From positions 1-64,000 of the forward strand of contig SKCR01034783.1 in NCBI GenBank assembly GCA_019454045.1: 64,000 nt of DNA, given 5' to 3'. The notes beneath the pieces are model-generated. The model saw nothing but the letters and a program-made list of their open reading frames with translations, made no database searches and was not told where the DNA came from. This DNA comes from Zanthoxylum bungeanum. Lineage: Eukaryota > Streptophyta > Magnoliopsida > Sapindales > Rutaceae. The position numbers and the translations under genes are program-made. This document shows positions 10,546 through 21,461 of the stretch, piece after piece (the first letter of the stretch is position 1; the number at the start of each line of letters is the position of its first letter).

Positions 10546-10939
10546 TCTATATTATAAAATACAATGGTGTGAGAGGAAAGAGAAGACAACCAATGGTTAG
10601 GATTAAGAGAGATAATGTATCCAAATATTATCTTTATGTGGCTTAATTGGCGTCTCAGATCATTTCATTATAATCTAATTGCTGATAAAGAATCATTCCA
10701 TTATAGAATTTCTATAAAAATGGAAAATGAAAACTACCAAATAAATTAAAAAAATAAAATCATTTATTAAAGGAAAATGAAAATTACCAAATAAATTAAA
10801 GAATAAAATCATTTAATTAAAAAATAAAATCATTTCATGATAGAATATCTCTGAAGTTTAACAAACAAATCAAATAACAGAATCTTAATCTTTCTGTAAA
10901 TTCTGTAACACCGTGCCAGAGGCACGGACAATATATAGT
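10546..10939 (+). mobile_element. Non-autonomous Helitron
   Basis: The 5' end reads TCTATATTATAAAATAC. The 3' end has a perfect 7-bp stem, CCGTGCC-AGA-GGCACGG at 10911-10927, followed by ACAATATATAGT. This is the layout of plant Helitrons: 5' TC, a GC-rich hairpin about 10 nt from the 3' end and a CTAGT-like terminus, here with the C changed. The insertion lies between A (10545) and T (10940), as Helitrons require, and there is no TSD. At 394 bp it has no helicase coding capacity. It lies about 250 bp upstream of the AP2/ERF TATA box. Confidence 0.85.
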
Positions 10940-11216
10940 TTATGTATATAGAAGTCCGAGTTTTAAATTATAAATAAATTGAAATATATTTTTTAAAACA
11001 AAAAAAAAAAACTCAATTTTCTTACTTTAATGAATTATCCAGGACAAGGACTGCAAAATTCGGCCCAAATTCAGATGATGGTATATTGCAGCCGCAAAGG
11101 GACAAGTAGAATGTAGCTTTCTTAACATTAAAATTAGTTCAGAAATTGAATACAAATTTCTTTTGTTTTTATATATGAAAATTAATTGTTTTAGATAATG
11201 TATTTGTTGAATTGTT
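10940..11216. other. AT-rich spacer
   Basis: This is a short AT-rich stretch between the Helitron and SINE copy 2, with an A run near 11000. I see no domain or terminal repeat. Confidence 0.5.
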
Positions 11217-11233
11217 GTAATGTGGACATGGGT

Positions 11234-11406
11234 CCCCAAGGGACGTGCCTTGGTGGTGTATGATTCGGGATCTCACATTGATGTCATGAGTTCGAATCCA
11301 GAGAGTGCATTTCTTGTAAGAGTCTAGAACAGTCGGAGATTTTACCTACTTTACTTAAATCAAGAATGAGTGGTTTGCAGCGGAATTTCTAATAATTAAA
11401 AAAAAA
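11234..11406 (+). mobile_element. SINE copy 2 (tRNA-derived)
   Basis: A 173-bp body related to the copy at 8060 carries an A-box-like TGCCTTGGTGGT near 11246, a B box AGTTCGAATCC at 11289-11299 and an A-rich tail. It is flanked by a perfect 17-bp TSD, GTAATGTGGACATGGGT, at 11217-11233 and 11407-11423. The intact TSD implies a fairly recent insertion. Confidence 0.92.
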
Positions 11407-11423
11407 GTAATGTGGACATGGGT

Positions 11424-12484
11424 ACGTGGCTCACATCACATAGGAAACCTACCCATATGCAAGAATGTGAAGTGAAGACAGAAACCCATGTTTGGTGTGA
11501 TTTTCAAGCCCATGCTCCTCACCCTCAATCTCTCATGCACCACTTCTATTTTTTAATTTTTTTTTAGGTTTTGTTTTTCCAATCTTGAAAAAATTAAGGA
11601 AATATTACATACATCAACATCTTCCCGAGAAATTTTTATTTTCGGTACTACCTTTTTTTTTTTTTTTTTTTTTTTTTTAATTATCATTTGTAGGCTAGCA
11701 GCTGCTATATTTGACCACAATTTCCTTTTTTTTTTTTACTTGCATTGGACAGACCGAGTTTAGACAAGTGATATTTACATCAATTTTACACACTTCTTTT
11801 GTCGCTCCTTCACATTTCCTCTTTTGATTATCGATCAAGGATTCAAGGGTTTCTCACATGCCTTGCTATTATGGTTCTAGCTCAGAGGTGGTTTTGAGAA
11901 TAGAAATTTTAATTTTTAATATATAACATGACCTATATTTTCTTTAATTATTTATTAGCAGAGGTTTAATTTAAAGAATTTGTTTAGGGCTCTATTTAAT
12001 TCAAGATAACTTATAGTCCATTTGGTAGAGTATTGGTAGAGAGTTAACGTTAGAGTTTTAATGCTCAATCAAACGTCTTATTTAATATTAGTGTTAATGC
12101 TCACAAAAATATAATTTCATAATATGAGATTATTTTTTGACACTAACTTATATTCTAAAATTTGTTCCATAACTTATAAACTATCTTATATTTTCTGACA
12201 ATATTCTTTACCAAACGCACCTCAGATACGTCCCTTTTATAGCTGCAATTTGCAACTACCACTTTTCCCCAAACGTATGGAAATAGATTCAGATAGTTCT
12301 GAATTAGATATATATGAAAGCTGATATACAAGATTTAGATTAAATATTAGTACAATAAAAACATAAAACGTTACACATGTAATATAAAGTGTCAACTAAT
12401 AATGAAATATGACTTGCAACATAAAATAATATTATTGCAAGTTTTATCATTTTGGTTATCTTAAAAATACAACAAAAATGTTTG
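11424..12484. other. AT-rich intergenic DNA with poly-T tract
   Basis: No coding domain found. A long T homopolymer lies near 11650-11679, with a shorter one near 11725. The stretch ends at the copia insertion TSD at 12485. Confidence 0.55.
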
Positions 12485-12489
12485 GCTAC

Positions 12490-13011
12490 TGTTGGTAAAA
12501 TAATGTCATTAAAACAGTAATATAAACACGCAAAACAAACAGATCAAATTACCCAAAGTAGATCTAGATGCAAAACCCTAAAACCAGAAAACTTTGTGAC
12601 AACCCAGAAAAGGAAGTTTACAGAAGTGTCCAAGTCGAGATTATCTCTGTCCTTAAGAACTTATTGGCCCGTCACAGGTGCTCTACGGTTTCTTCTTGCC
12701 AACGTTCTCCCAGGATAACTTGGATGCTACTTGTACAAGGAGCACTCCTTCACAAGTTTATGAACAAGGAAGATGATGATACTCTCTCTCAAAAAAAAAA
12801 AACAAAAACCAGTGTCTCTTGTTTAATTCGGATATTTTTCCTCTGTCTTTGTAATCAATATAAAGTCACATTATATAAGGCATGTAAGGGTGCCAATGGG
12901 CACCCTTTGGGTTGGGGTGCAACCCTCCAAAGGGATATACCCCTTACAAGCACCCTATGATACCAAATGACAGATTTACCCTTAATGAATTATTGTGAAG
13001 AATTTCCTACA
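12490..13011 (-). repeat. 3' LTR of copia C
   Basis: On the minus strand it starts TGTAGGAAATTC and ends TACCAACA, 522 bp. It contains short GC-rich inverted repeats (GGTGCCAATGGGCACC near 12890) and, on the plus strand, an A run at about 12789-12800. Confidence 0.95.
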
Positions 13012-13589
13012 ATCCCCCACAATTCTTCAAATATTCATGGAGACACTCGAGAGAGTTACCAAGAACTAAAGCTGCATCGAAATAGGTAGCTTTCGCCTTG
13101 AACCTTTCCTAGTGAGTGACAATCGGATTTACTTGGCAAACCAGTGACCCATAGTCTTGAACTGTTCTGCCGTTGGTGTAAACCAAGACAATTGCCAACA
13201 CACAGCTTTAATTCGACCATTTTCCCGTTCTACGGTTGTGTTCATTTTGGCCATGAACAACGGTCCTGGATTCATCAAGTACTTTAGGGTAACCCGCCTT
13301 TAAAGGTTCCCATGGAAGCGGCCTCACTTCTTACTTGAAATAGGTGATCTGCTATGAAGAGGTAATCTGTCTTTACCCCCATTAGGACTCATCTCCTAAT
13401 ATAGTGATCATTAAAAACCTTAGCTTATCCTAACCAATGACAGACAGCACTCAGCGTCATTATCGGAATGGGAAAGAGTACGAAACTCTTCAGTGCTTGT
13501 TTTGAATTGCACAAAGTTTCTGTTGTCCCTTTTGAACCTAGATCTTGGGATCTCCAGTCAACTAGGTTGGGTTTCCACAGTGGCAATTC

Positions 13590-15289
13590 TTAGATTATAG
13601 GCTTCAAGCCCATTCCCCTCGATGACTTCTCAACTTGCTCTCGAGGTAAACCTTTAGTTAGTGGATCCGCTAGGTTTTCCTTCGACCTGACATAATCGAT
13701 CGTTATTATGCCACTTGAGAGCAGTTGACGTATGGTATTATGTCTCCGACGCATGTGTCGAGACTTACCATTATACATTGTATTTTGGGCTCTCCCAATT
13801 GCCGATTGGCTATCACAATGTATGCTAATCGCTGGCACCGGTTGGGCCAACTAGGAATATCCTCCAGGAAGTTTCTAAGCCATTCTGCTTCTTCCGCTGT
13901 TTTGTCTAACGCTATGAATTCTGATTCCATAGTAGACCGGGCAATACACGTTTGCCTCGAGGATTTCCATGACACGGCGGCCATTACCAATGTGTGAAAC
14001 AAATCCACTCGTGGATTTGGAATCCACCGTATCAGATATCCAGTTAGCATCGCTGTAACCCTCTAGTACAGCAGGATATCTCTCGTAATGTAGCCCATAT
14101 TTTGAAGTTTCACGCAGATACCTCAAAACTCTTACTATGGCTTTCCAGTGGTTGTGTCCTGGATTGCTCGTATATCTGCTAAGCCGATTCACAGCTTGAG
14201 CGATATCAGGTCGTGTGCAATTCGTGAGATACATCAGACTTCCGATGATTCTCGAATACTCTAGTTGCGATATGCTTGAACCAGTATTCTTTGATAAATG
14301 AAGAGTTAGGTCTACAGGGGTTCTAGCTACATTTAGATCCCCTTTGATATATTTATCGAGTATCTTCTCAATATAATGAGTCTGTGATAATATATATCCG
14401 TCTGATGTCCTAGAAATCTTAATCCCTAGGATTACATCAGCTATCCTCATATCTTTCATCTATCAAATCTGCTGGATAACACGTTTTTGGTAGACTGAAT
14501 CATTTCATGATTACTACCAATTATCAGCATATCGTCTACATAGAGACACGCAATGACATATCCCTTTTTAGTTGATTTAGTGTACACACACTTATCACAC
14601 TCATTGGTTTTGAACCCATTTGACAACATTTCTTTGTCAAATTTCTCATGCCATTGTTTCGGTGCTTGTTTTAATCCATACAAGGATTTTACAAGTTTGC
14701 ACACCTTCTGTTCTTGTCCAGGAACACAAAACCCTTCTGGTTGTTCCATGTAAATTTCTTCATCCAATTCACCATTCAAGAATGCCGTCTTTACATCCAT
14801 TTGATGTATTTTAAGACCAAATATAGCTGCTATGGCTATGAGCATTCTTATCGATGTGATACGAGTCACAGGTGAATAGGTGTCAAAGTAATCAAGGCCT
14901 TCTTTTGTCTATAACCTTTTATGACAAGTCTTGCTTGTACTTATCTATTGATCCATCCGTTTTCATCTTCCTTTTGAATATCCATTTGTAGCCAATGCTA
15001 CAACCTGGTGGAAGATCAACCAACTCCCAAGTATGGTTATGTAGGATTGAATCAATCTCACTATTATCGCCTCTTTCCAAAGAGGTGCCTCAGGAGAAGA
15101 TATAGCTTCTTTATAGCTTTGAGGCTCATTTTCTAACAGGTATGTCAGAAAATCGGGACCAAACGACTTAGACGTTCTAGCTCTTTTGCTACGTCTAGGC
15201 TCGATTGTCTCAGTATTAACACGTTTATCTGATTCTAGGTCAACCTGATCACTGTCCTTGACAGCGTCGGTCGTTCTTTTGAGAGACAC
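13590..15289 (-). pseudogene. pol: Reverse transcriptase and RNase H of copia C
   Basis: The linker with RRSKRARTSKSFGPDF starts near 15200. RT has MDVKTAFLNGELDEEIYMEQ, SLYGLKQAPKQWHEKFD and an intact CLYVDDMLIIGSN (YVDD) within 14869-14456. A stop-and-shift near 14456 is followed by [18 protein letters not shown] and the connection [15 protein letters not shown]. RNase H shows GYSDANW, then [10 protein letters not shown] and ADPLTKGLP near the end at 13590. Breaks occur near 14960-14870, 14457, 13990 and 13850. Confidence 0.87.
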
Positions 15290-15478
15290 TGTGCGCTGTC
15301 TTCCTTACAGGGAAACGTCTCTTCAAAAAATGTCGCATTCTTTGACTCAATTATCATTTCCGGATTGATGTCAGGAATCTCCGACTTGTGTACCAAGAAT
15401 CGATATGCACTACTGTTGCGAGCATATCCAATGAATATACAGTCAACAGTTTTTGGTCATATTTTAACCTTCTTAGGT

Positions 15479-16228
15479 TTAGGAACCATTACTTTGGCAA
15501 GACACCCCACACTTTGAGGTATTTGTAGGAAGGTACGAAACCTTTCCACAACTCATATGGTGTCTTGTCCAACTTTCTGTTAGGAAGTTGTTAAGAACGT
15601 AATTCGCGGAAAGCAAAGCTTCCCCCCACAAGTTCTGGGGTAGTCCCGAACTTGTCAACATGGCGTTCATCATTTCCTTCAACGTTCGGTTTTTGCGTTC
15701 TGCAATTCCGTTCTGTTGAGGAGAATAAGGAGCAGTGGTTTCGTGAATAATTCCGTGCACAGAACAATATTCACCGAATGGTGTGAAACGTATTCACCGC
15801 CTCTATCACTCCTGATTCTTTTGATTTTCTTGCCAAGTTGGTTTTCAACTTCGTTCTTATAGTGTACGAAGCTCTCAATTGCTTCAGCTTTGCTTCTCAG
15901 CAAGTACACATAACAGAATCTTGTGCTGTCATTGATAAAAGTGACAAAATACTTTTTACCGCCTCTTGTTTGCACAATATTCATGTCACATACATCGGTG
16001 TACAAGTTCCAGCGGTTCAGAACTACGTTCTATAGAATGAAATGATGTTCGATGTATTTTTGCTTCAACACATGCTTCACACTTACGTTGGCCATCAATT
16101 GCAAATTTAGGTATAAGGTCCATGTTAATTAATTTACGCATAGTATCATAATTAACATGTCCTAACCTCCCATGCCAACATTTGTGACACAATAATATAA
16201 GCAGACGAACTAGCTTTATTAATAGCAC
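15479..16228 (-). pseudogene. pol: Integrase of copia C, frameshifted
   Basis: The zinc-binding part shows [15 protein letters not shown] and CEACVEAK (HHCC). The catalytic core has D in YTDVCDM, D in IRSDRGGEY and E in NGIAERKNRTLKEMM, so all three acids are present. They are spread over three frames, with breaks near 16000 and 15690. A final break near 15500 cuts the C-terminal domain. Confidence 0.85.
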
Positions 16229-16229
16229 G

Positions 16230-16599
16230 GTTAACAGTCATTACATTTAGCTTAAAAAGGCCCTCAGTCAGGTAACCTTTTCCTACATAAATATCATTCT
16301 TTGTCATCACAAACTTATCAGAAACAAATACAAGCTTAAAACCAGCCTTACTAAGAAGAGAACCCGAGACCAAATTCTTCCGAATATCTGGAACGTGCAG
16401 TACATTCTTCAATGTTAGCTCCTTTCCGGATGTCATCTTCAGAACCACTGTGCCTTGTCCAACCACCTGAGAGGTAGACGAGTTTCCCATTGTCAGATGA
16501 TCGCCGCCATCGACCTTCTGGTACATGGAAAACATCTTACTGTCTGCACAGATATGACGAGTAGCCCCAGTATCTACCCACCATTCTCTCGGATTCCCA
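16230..16599 (-). pseudogene. pol: Protease region of copia C
   Basis: The aspartic protease motif [12 protein letters not shown] is intact at about 16586, followed by FSMYQKV, the flap-like region and [16 protein letters not shown]. This is in the same frame as gag, as usual in copia. Further on [19 protein letters not shown] marks the GAG-pre-integrase boundary, where the frame is lost near 16195. Confidence 0.88.
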
Positions 16600-17497
16600 A
16601 CTATGTTGGCTTCAGTTACCACTGCTGATAGTTCCATCTCTGAGATATCATCAGTCAGCTGCTCGCCTTCAGTGACATGGGCCTCATTTTTCTTTTTCTT
16701 GCCCTTGTCCTGAGACTTATTGTTTCTGCAGTCCTTTGACATATGACCGCTCTTTCCACAGTTGTAGCATTTTCCCTTGAACTTCTTGTTCCCAGAGTCA
16801 GCTCCACTGTTCTTTCTCTTTTTGCTACCCTTTACACCTTCAATAATGTTGGCCTTAGACTCCAGAGTCTTGTAGCTGGCCTTCTCGGACATCCTGTTGT
16901 CCTCCTCGATTCTCAATCGAACACTGAGGTCTTCAAGGCTCATCTGCTTCTTTTTGTGTTTCAGATAGCTCCTGAAGTCCTTCCATGATGGAGGCAACTT
17001 TTCAATTATGGCCGCAACTTGAAACATCTCACAAAGTTTCATTCCTTCATCCAGTATTTCATGAGTGATTAATTGCAGTTCACCCAACTGAGACATCACC
17101 GTCCTTGAATCTACCATTTTGTAGTCCAGGAACCTACCCACGACAAATTTCTTTTGTCCGGCATCTTCAGTTTTATACTTCTTCTCGAGAGATTCCCAGA
17201 GAATCTTCGCAGAAGTCATGCCTTGGTACACATTGTACAGGGTATTGTCAAGACCACCCAAAAGGTAGTTCTTGCATAAGAAGTCTCCAGACATCCAAGT
17301 CTGTTCTCGCTCTTCCTTGGCCAATTCGGATTCACCCTCCACAGGACCCGGAGGATCTTTGAGGAATTTTGCCAACTGGAGAGTTGTTAGGTAGTACAGC
17401 ATCTTGCTCTGCCATTGTTTGAAATTTGCCCCACCAAATTTTTCCGGTTTTTCTCCATGAGAGACCGGTACCCCGTCGTGATATTTCCGCTAGCCAT
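16600..17497 (-). pseudogene. gag: gag of copia C
   Basis: The likely start is the ATG at 17497-17495 (MASGNITT). One base is missing from a G run near 17470, after which the frame continues as [18 protein letters not shown] and [18 protein letters not shown], the UBN2-type capsid region. A complete zinc knuckle, [14 protein letters not shown], lies at about 16769-16728. The frame then runs on into protease. The single early frameshift separates the natural start from the remaining gag. Confidence 0.88.
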
Positions 17498-17842
17498 ATG
17501 TAACTGGAAAATCAACAGGGTCAATTAGTCTACGAAAGACAAATTGCACAACGATCAACGAATGATCTTGTCAAAGTGATATACGATAAATGTAGATATA
17601 AGTCAACCAAGATTGGATGGAATTACTTGTGTATTATTACACTTTAAATTCTCAACCAATTATGCAACAATCAAACAATTTCAACTTTATCACTATGTGT
17701 ATGCTTGTGATAATTGAACAACCTAATAATAACTTAAATCTATACTACCAAGATTAATGATGTTAACAGTATATGACTAACCAAGTTAATATTATTTAAA
17801 TTTGCAGTTTCTAATGAATTACAGGACTATTGCGTTAGTGTC

Positions 17843-18135
17843 GCGTTCGTATCTACGTTCGAACGAGACTGTCCAGTGTGTGTGCGTTCGTGTTGCGTTT
17901 GATAACGCGTTCGAACGATGTGTTTCCAGAGAGTTCACGTTCGAGTAGCATTTGATAACGCGTTCGAACGGAATGATTCCAGAGAGTTTGCGTTCCAGTT
18001 GCGTTTAGGACGCGTTCGAACGTTCTAAGGCAGAAGGCTTGCGTTCGAGGTGCGTTTGAAGACGCGTTCGAAAGTTCTTACGAGAATTCAAATTTTTAGC
18101 CTTCGCGTGCGTTGGGCGTTCGAACGCCCTACGGG
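17843..18135 (-). repeat. CpG-rich ~52-bp repeats in the copia C leader
   Basis: Six imperfect units of about 50-54 bp lie between the 5' LTR and gag. Each carries a GCGTTCG...ACGCGTTCGAACG block, with the palindrome CGTTCGAACG at its centre. Many CpG sites remain, unlike the CpG-poor surroundings. No reading frame is evident. Position makes it part of the untranslated leader of the genomic RNA. Confidence 0.85.
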
Positions 18136-18226
18136 TTTTTCATGCACAATTCGTATTTTCCAGAAAATATTCAAACCATAACATGCAAATTACTATCTAA
18201 TAACACGATCAATAAGTTCTTAAGAT

Positions 18227-18749
18227 TGTTGGTAAAATAATGTCATTAAAACAGTAATATAAACACGCAAAACAAACAGATCAAATTACTCAAAGTAGAT
18301 CTAGATGCAAAACCCTAAAACCAGAAAACTTTGTGACAAACCAGAAAAGGAAGTTTACAGAAGTGTCCAAGTCGAGATTATCTCTGTCCTTAAGAACTTA
18401 TTGGCCCGTCACAGGTGCTCTACGGTTTCTTCTTGCCAACGTTCTCCCAGGATAACTTGGATGCTACTTGTACAAGGAGCACTCCTTCACAAGTTTATGA
18501 ACAAGGAAGATGATGATACTCTCTCTCAAAAAAACAAAACAAAAAACCAGTGTCTCTTGTTTAATTCGGATATTTTTCCTCTGTCTTTGTAATCAATATA
18601 AAGTCACCTTATATAAGGCATGTAAGGGTGCCAATGGGCACCCTTTGGGTTGGGGTGCAACCCTCCAAAGGGATATACCCCTTACAAGCACCCTATGATA
18701 CCAAAGGACAGATTTACCCTTAATGAATTATTGTGAAGAATTTCCTACA
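18227..18749 (-). repeat. 5' LTR of copia C
   Basis: It is 523 bp and about 99 percent identical by eye to the LTR at 12490-13011. The few differences are at the ATTAC(C/T)C, GACAA(C/A)C, CAC(A/C)TTAT and CCAAA(T/G)GA positions and in the A run. Confidence 0.95.
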
Positions 18750-18754
18750 GCTAC

Positions 18755-19296
18755 TAGAGTTTTATCTTTATCATGATCAAATAGATGGCAATTCATTTTT
18801 TCCTGCAAAGAGTTAGATGTCATATTGATTCAATAAAATTAAGATTAGATAACATTTTACATCATATCTTTCTATTTTAACCCCGACAAGAAACCAACAT
18901 TACACTTTATAATGTTCCTTGGGAACTCTAGCTAGTGGCATCCAGAAAAAGAATAATTGGAATAAAAATGATTACAATATTTTACATGTGTATTAATTTT
19001 TTTTATTTTTATTTTTGTCTTTTATACTTTTTTAAATACACAAGTTTGTATAAACATGGTGTATAAAAATTTTTATTATATAACGGTGGTATCACGTCAC
19101 GTTTGTAACAATCCAATCATATCTTGTACGCCTTTTAAAATAGAAAATAAATAAATAAAAGATAGTTATATACAATACAATTCCACATATTATATATTCA
19201 TTGGTCGATAATATCACGCCACTCATATAACGGTAGTACCAAATAATTACTGGTGGATGATTGTTGTAATTGGATACCAAGCATTGGTAGCAATAT
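18755..19296. other. AT-rich spacer between copia C and gypsy A
   Basis: This is AT-rich sequence without a recognised domain, inserted element or terminal repeat. It ends at the gypsy A TSD (ATTAG, 19297-19301). Confidence 0.5.
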
Positions 19297-20009
19297 ATTA
19301 GTGTAACATCCCTCTCCCAGAGATGCTATCGGCAGGGAATAGGTCATTCTATTCCCCTGAGCCTCTGACTTTCTGACTATGATCAATACTACTAACTTCA
19401 TTTCAAACATAAACTCATGCATGAGACCATTGCCCATCTCAACAACATCAAAGTATTTTATTACTTATACTATGTACTCAATAAACTTCACATCACAACT
19501 CTAATATTGAACATTTTTAACACATAACGTACACAATCTTTACTATACAACATATATGATACGTGACTTTACATAGACTCTGACTGAAATACAGCTTTGA
19601 CTTGACCTGAGGACTCAAACCCTCTAGTGACTGTCATCAATATCCATCATCTCGAACTCATCCTCCCGAAATACCTGAAAAATAGAGAAACTGTGAGCGG
19701 GGGTTAGATCGTTTGAACGACCTAGTGAATAGACAGTTGAAAAATGAGAGCTCAAATACTTTATTAAACATTCATTTTTTTGAAAACGAAATCATCTCAA
19801 GAACACATATCATTTCTGAATTCTCTTTCGTATCTGAAAATATTCTCTTTCTATGAAACTTTTCTAAAAACTTTAAACTTTTCTGGAAAACTAAGTTCTT
19901 TCTAAAACTCTTTCATAAAACTGTTTCTCTGGAAAAAATTTCATAAAAACACTGTTTTTCATAAAATCTTATCTGAAATGTCTAAGGATATGTAGAAAAC
20001 CTGACGCAT

Positions 20010-20217
20010 GGCGGCGTTACGTATCACCGTCCCCCCATACGCCTACTAGTGGTCTTGGGGCATTACATATCGTCGTCCCCCAAGCCACTGAACTAGAGCA
20101 AGATGTGCAAATCCATGATATTGGGGCGTTACATATTGTCGCCCCCCAATGCATGCCACCATTCTGTCTCTGAATCTAGGGTCTAGGGGCATTACGTAAC
20201 GCTGTCCCCCTAGTCCA
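20010..20217. repeat. Four-unit hairpin motif GGGGCGTTACGTATCG...CCCC in gypsy LTR
   Basis: Four units of about 50-60 bp each contain G-rich, then CATTACRTATCGTCGT-like, then C-rich halves (GGGGCATTACATATCG then TCGTCCCCC), so each can fold back on itself. Related units occur at 31246-31440 and 31885-31960 in the other LTR, and at 41165-41300 and 47905-48060 in gypsy B. The minus-strand frame through it repeats GGxRYVMP, an effect of the periodicity. Confidence 0.8.
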
Positions 20218-20714
20218 GCTCTACATGTGCACATGTTCTAAATCCGTCAATTCCAGTAACTGTTAATTCCAATATCTGTACCTAGTTAAATTTGAGGTGG
20301 CTTTTTCCTCCATGCCTCTAAATTCACAAAATCATACTTTGAAATCAATCTTTCTAAAAACATTATCAATTTGTAAAGCATTTGTAATAAAACTTGGCTA
20401 ACGCCCTATGTGCTTGAAATCAATTTGAGAAATTGGAATCTGGCTGGCATTACTTTGTTTCACCGAAGGAAGTTGCGTTTCCTGCGATGATCAATAATCG
20501 ATAAACTCGATTAGAACATAAGTCTTGGAATACGCTTCGGAACTAAACTAAGTTTCCCAATTCAACTAATCTATAATCACCATATTATGTATTATGCTTG
20601 CGACATGTCATAATGGATGTATATAAGATGATACGAAGTCCTTAGGTGGTTTCTAACATCCTAAGTTGAAACTGATATGATTTGTCTAGTAAACTCAGGT
20701 AGAGAGCATTTCAT

Positions 20715-21110
20715 GTTCTGCGTCGCGACGCCAGTTGCTGAGCGTCGCGACTTCTACACGATCAACCCGAGGCTTCACACGATCAACCTGAGGCTTCCTC
20801 ACCACCGACCCGAGTCTTCCACACCACTGACCCGAGTCTTCCAATGACCAACCAACCCGAATCTTCCTCACGGTCGGCTCGAGTCTTCCACATGACCGAC
20901 CGACCCGAGTCTTCCACACCACCGGCCCCAGTCTTCTACAAGACCGACTCGAGACTTCCTTACGACCAACCTGAGTTAGAGATCGTCTTCTTGCTCCGCG
21001 TCACGATGCTAAGTGTTGAGCGTCACGACGCCCACACAGACAGAATCAAAACATAGAGCTCATCCTTGTTACGTGTCACGATAGAAGCTCTCTGGCGTCG
21101 CGACGCTTGC
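20715..21110. repeat. CpG palindromes and ~20-bp GACCCGAGTCTTCC repeats in gypsy A LTR
   Basis: GTCGCGAC palindromes lie at 20722-20729 and 20744-20751, with GCGTCGCGACGC at 21095-21106. Between them about eight units built on GACCGACCCGAGTCTTCC recur every 20-40 bp. No coding capacity is apparent. The corresponding zone in gypsy B is 48556-48790. Confidence 0.8.
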
Positions 21111-21461
21111 CCTTTTTCATGGCTAAACATCAACCTTTCTATGATAATACCCAAAGCAATCCCGATCAATATCATCCAAGCTTCAACTCAACTTATCATA
21201 AACTCATTTCATATCCTCAATCAAACGCAACTCATTATCTAGCATCATTAAATCACAAAATATAAACCCCCAACACATTCAGACAAAAGACTTCATTTCA
21301 TGCTAATTACTACAATAACACCCTCCAAAATACATGTTAACAACTATCAATGCCAATTGAGCAATTCCAAACACTAGGGTATGTAAGGTATGAATTTGGG
21401 TTTTATTCTCTTCTGTCCAAAACTGAAAAATTGAGAAGATAAAAAGAGAAAAAAAGCTTAC

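Larger units (their letters stand above)
12490..18749 (-). mobile_element. Structurally complete Ty1/copia retrotransposon (copia C)
   Basis: Two direct LTRs (12490-13011 and 18227-18749) bound a 5.2-kb internal region with gag, protease, integrase, RT and RNase H in copia order on the minus strand. The element is flanked by a perfect 5-bp TSD, GCTAC, at 12485-12489 and 18750-18754. A polypurine tract (minus TGTGGGGGAT) abuts the 3' LTR at 13012-13021. The sequence after the 5' LTR does not show the usual initiator-Met primer-binding TGGTATCAGAG, so primer use is unclear. By eye the LTRs differ by about five substitutions and one indel in 522 bp, yet the polyprotein has several frameshifts. 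Confidence 0.95.

Noticed and set aside
12568..12960. Open frame of 130 codons in the copia C LTR
   Set aside because: It lies in the LTR, antisense to the element; the same frame in the other LTR (18305) ends early in the A run. No protein motif.
20046..20234. Minus-strand frame with repeated GG-RYVMP
   Set aside because: It reflects the repeated fold-back units of the gypsy LTR; the frame is not open in the other LTR copies.
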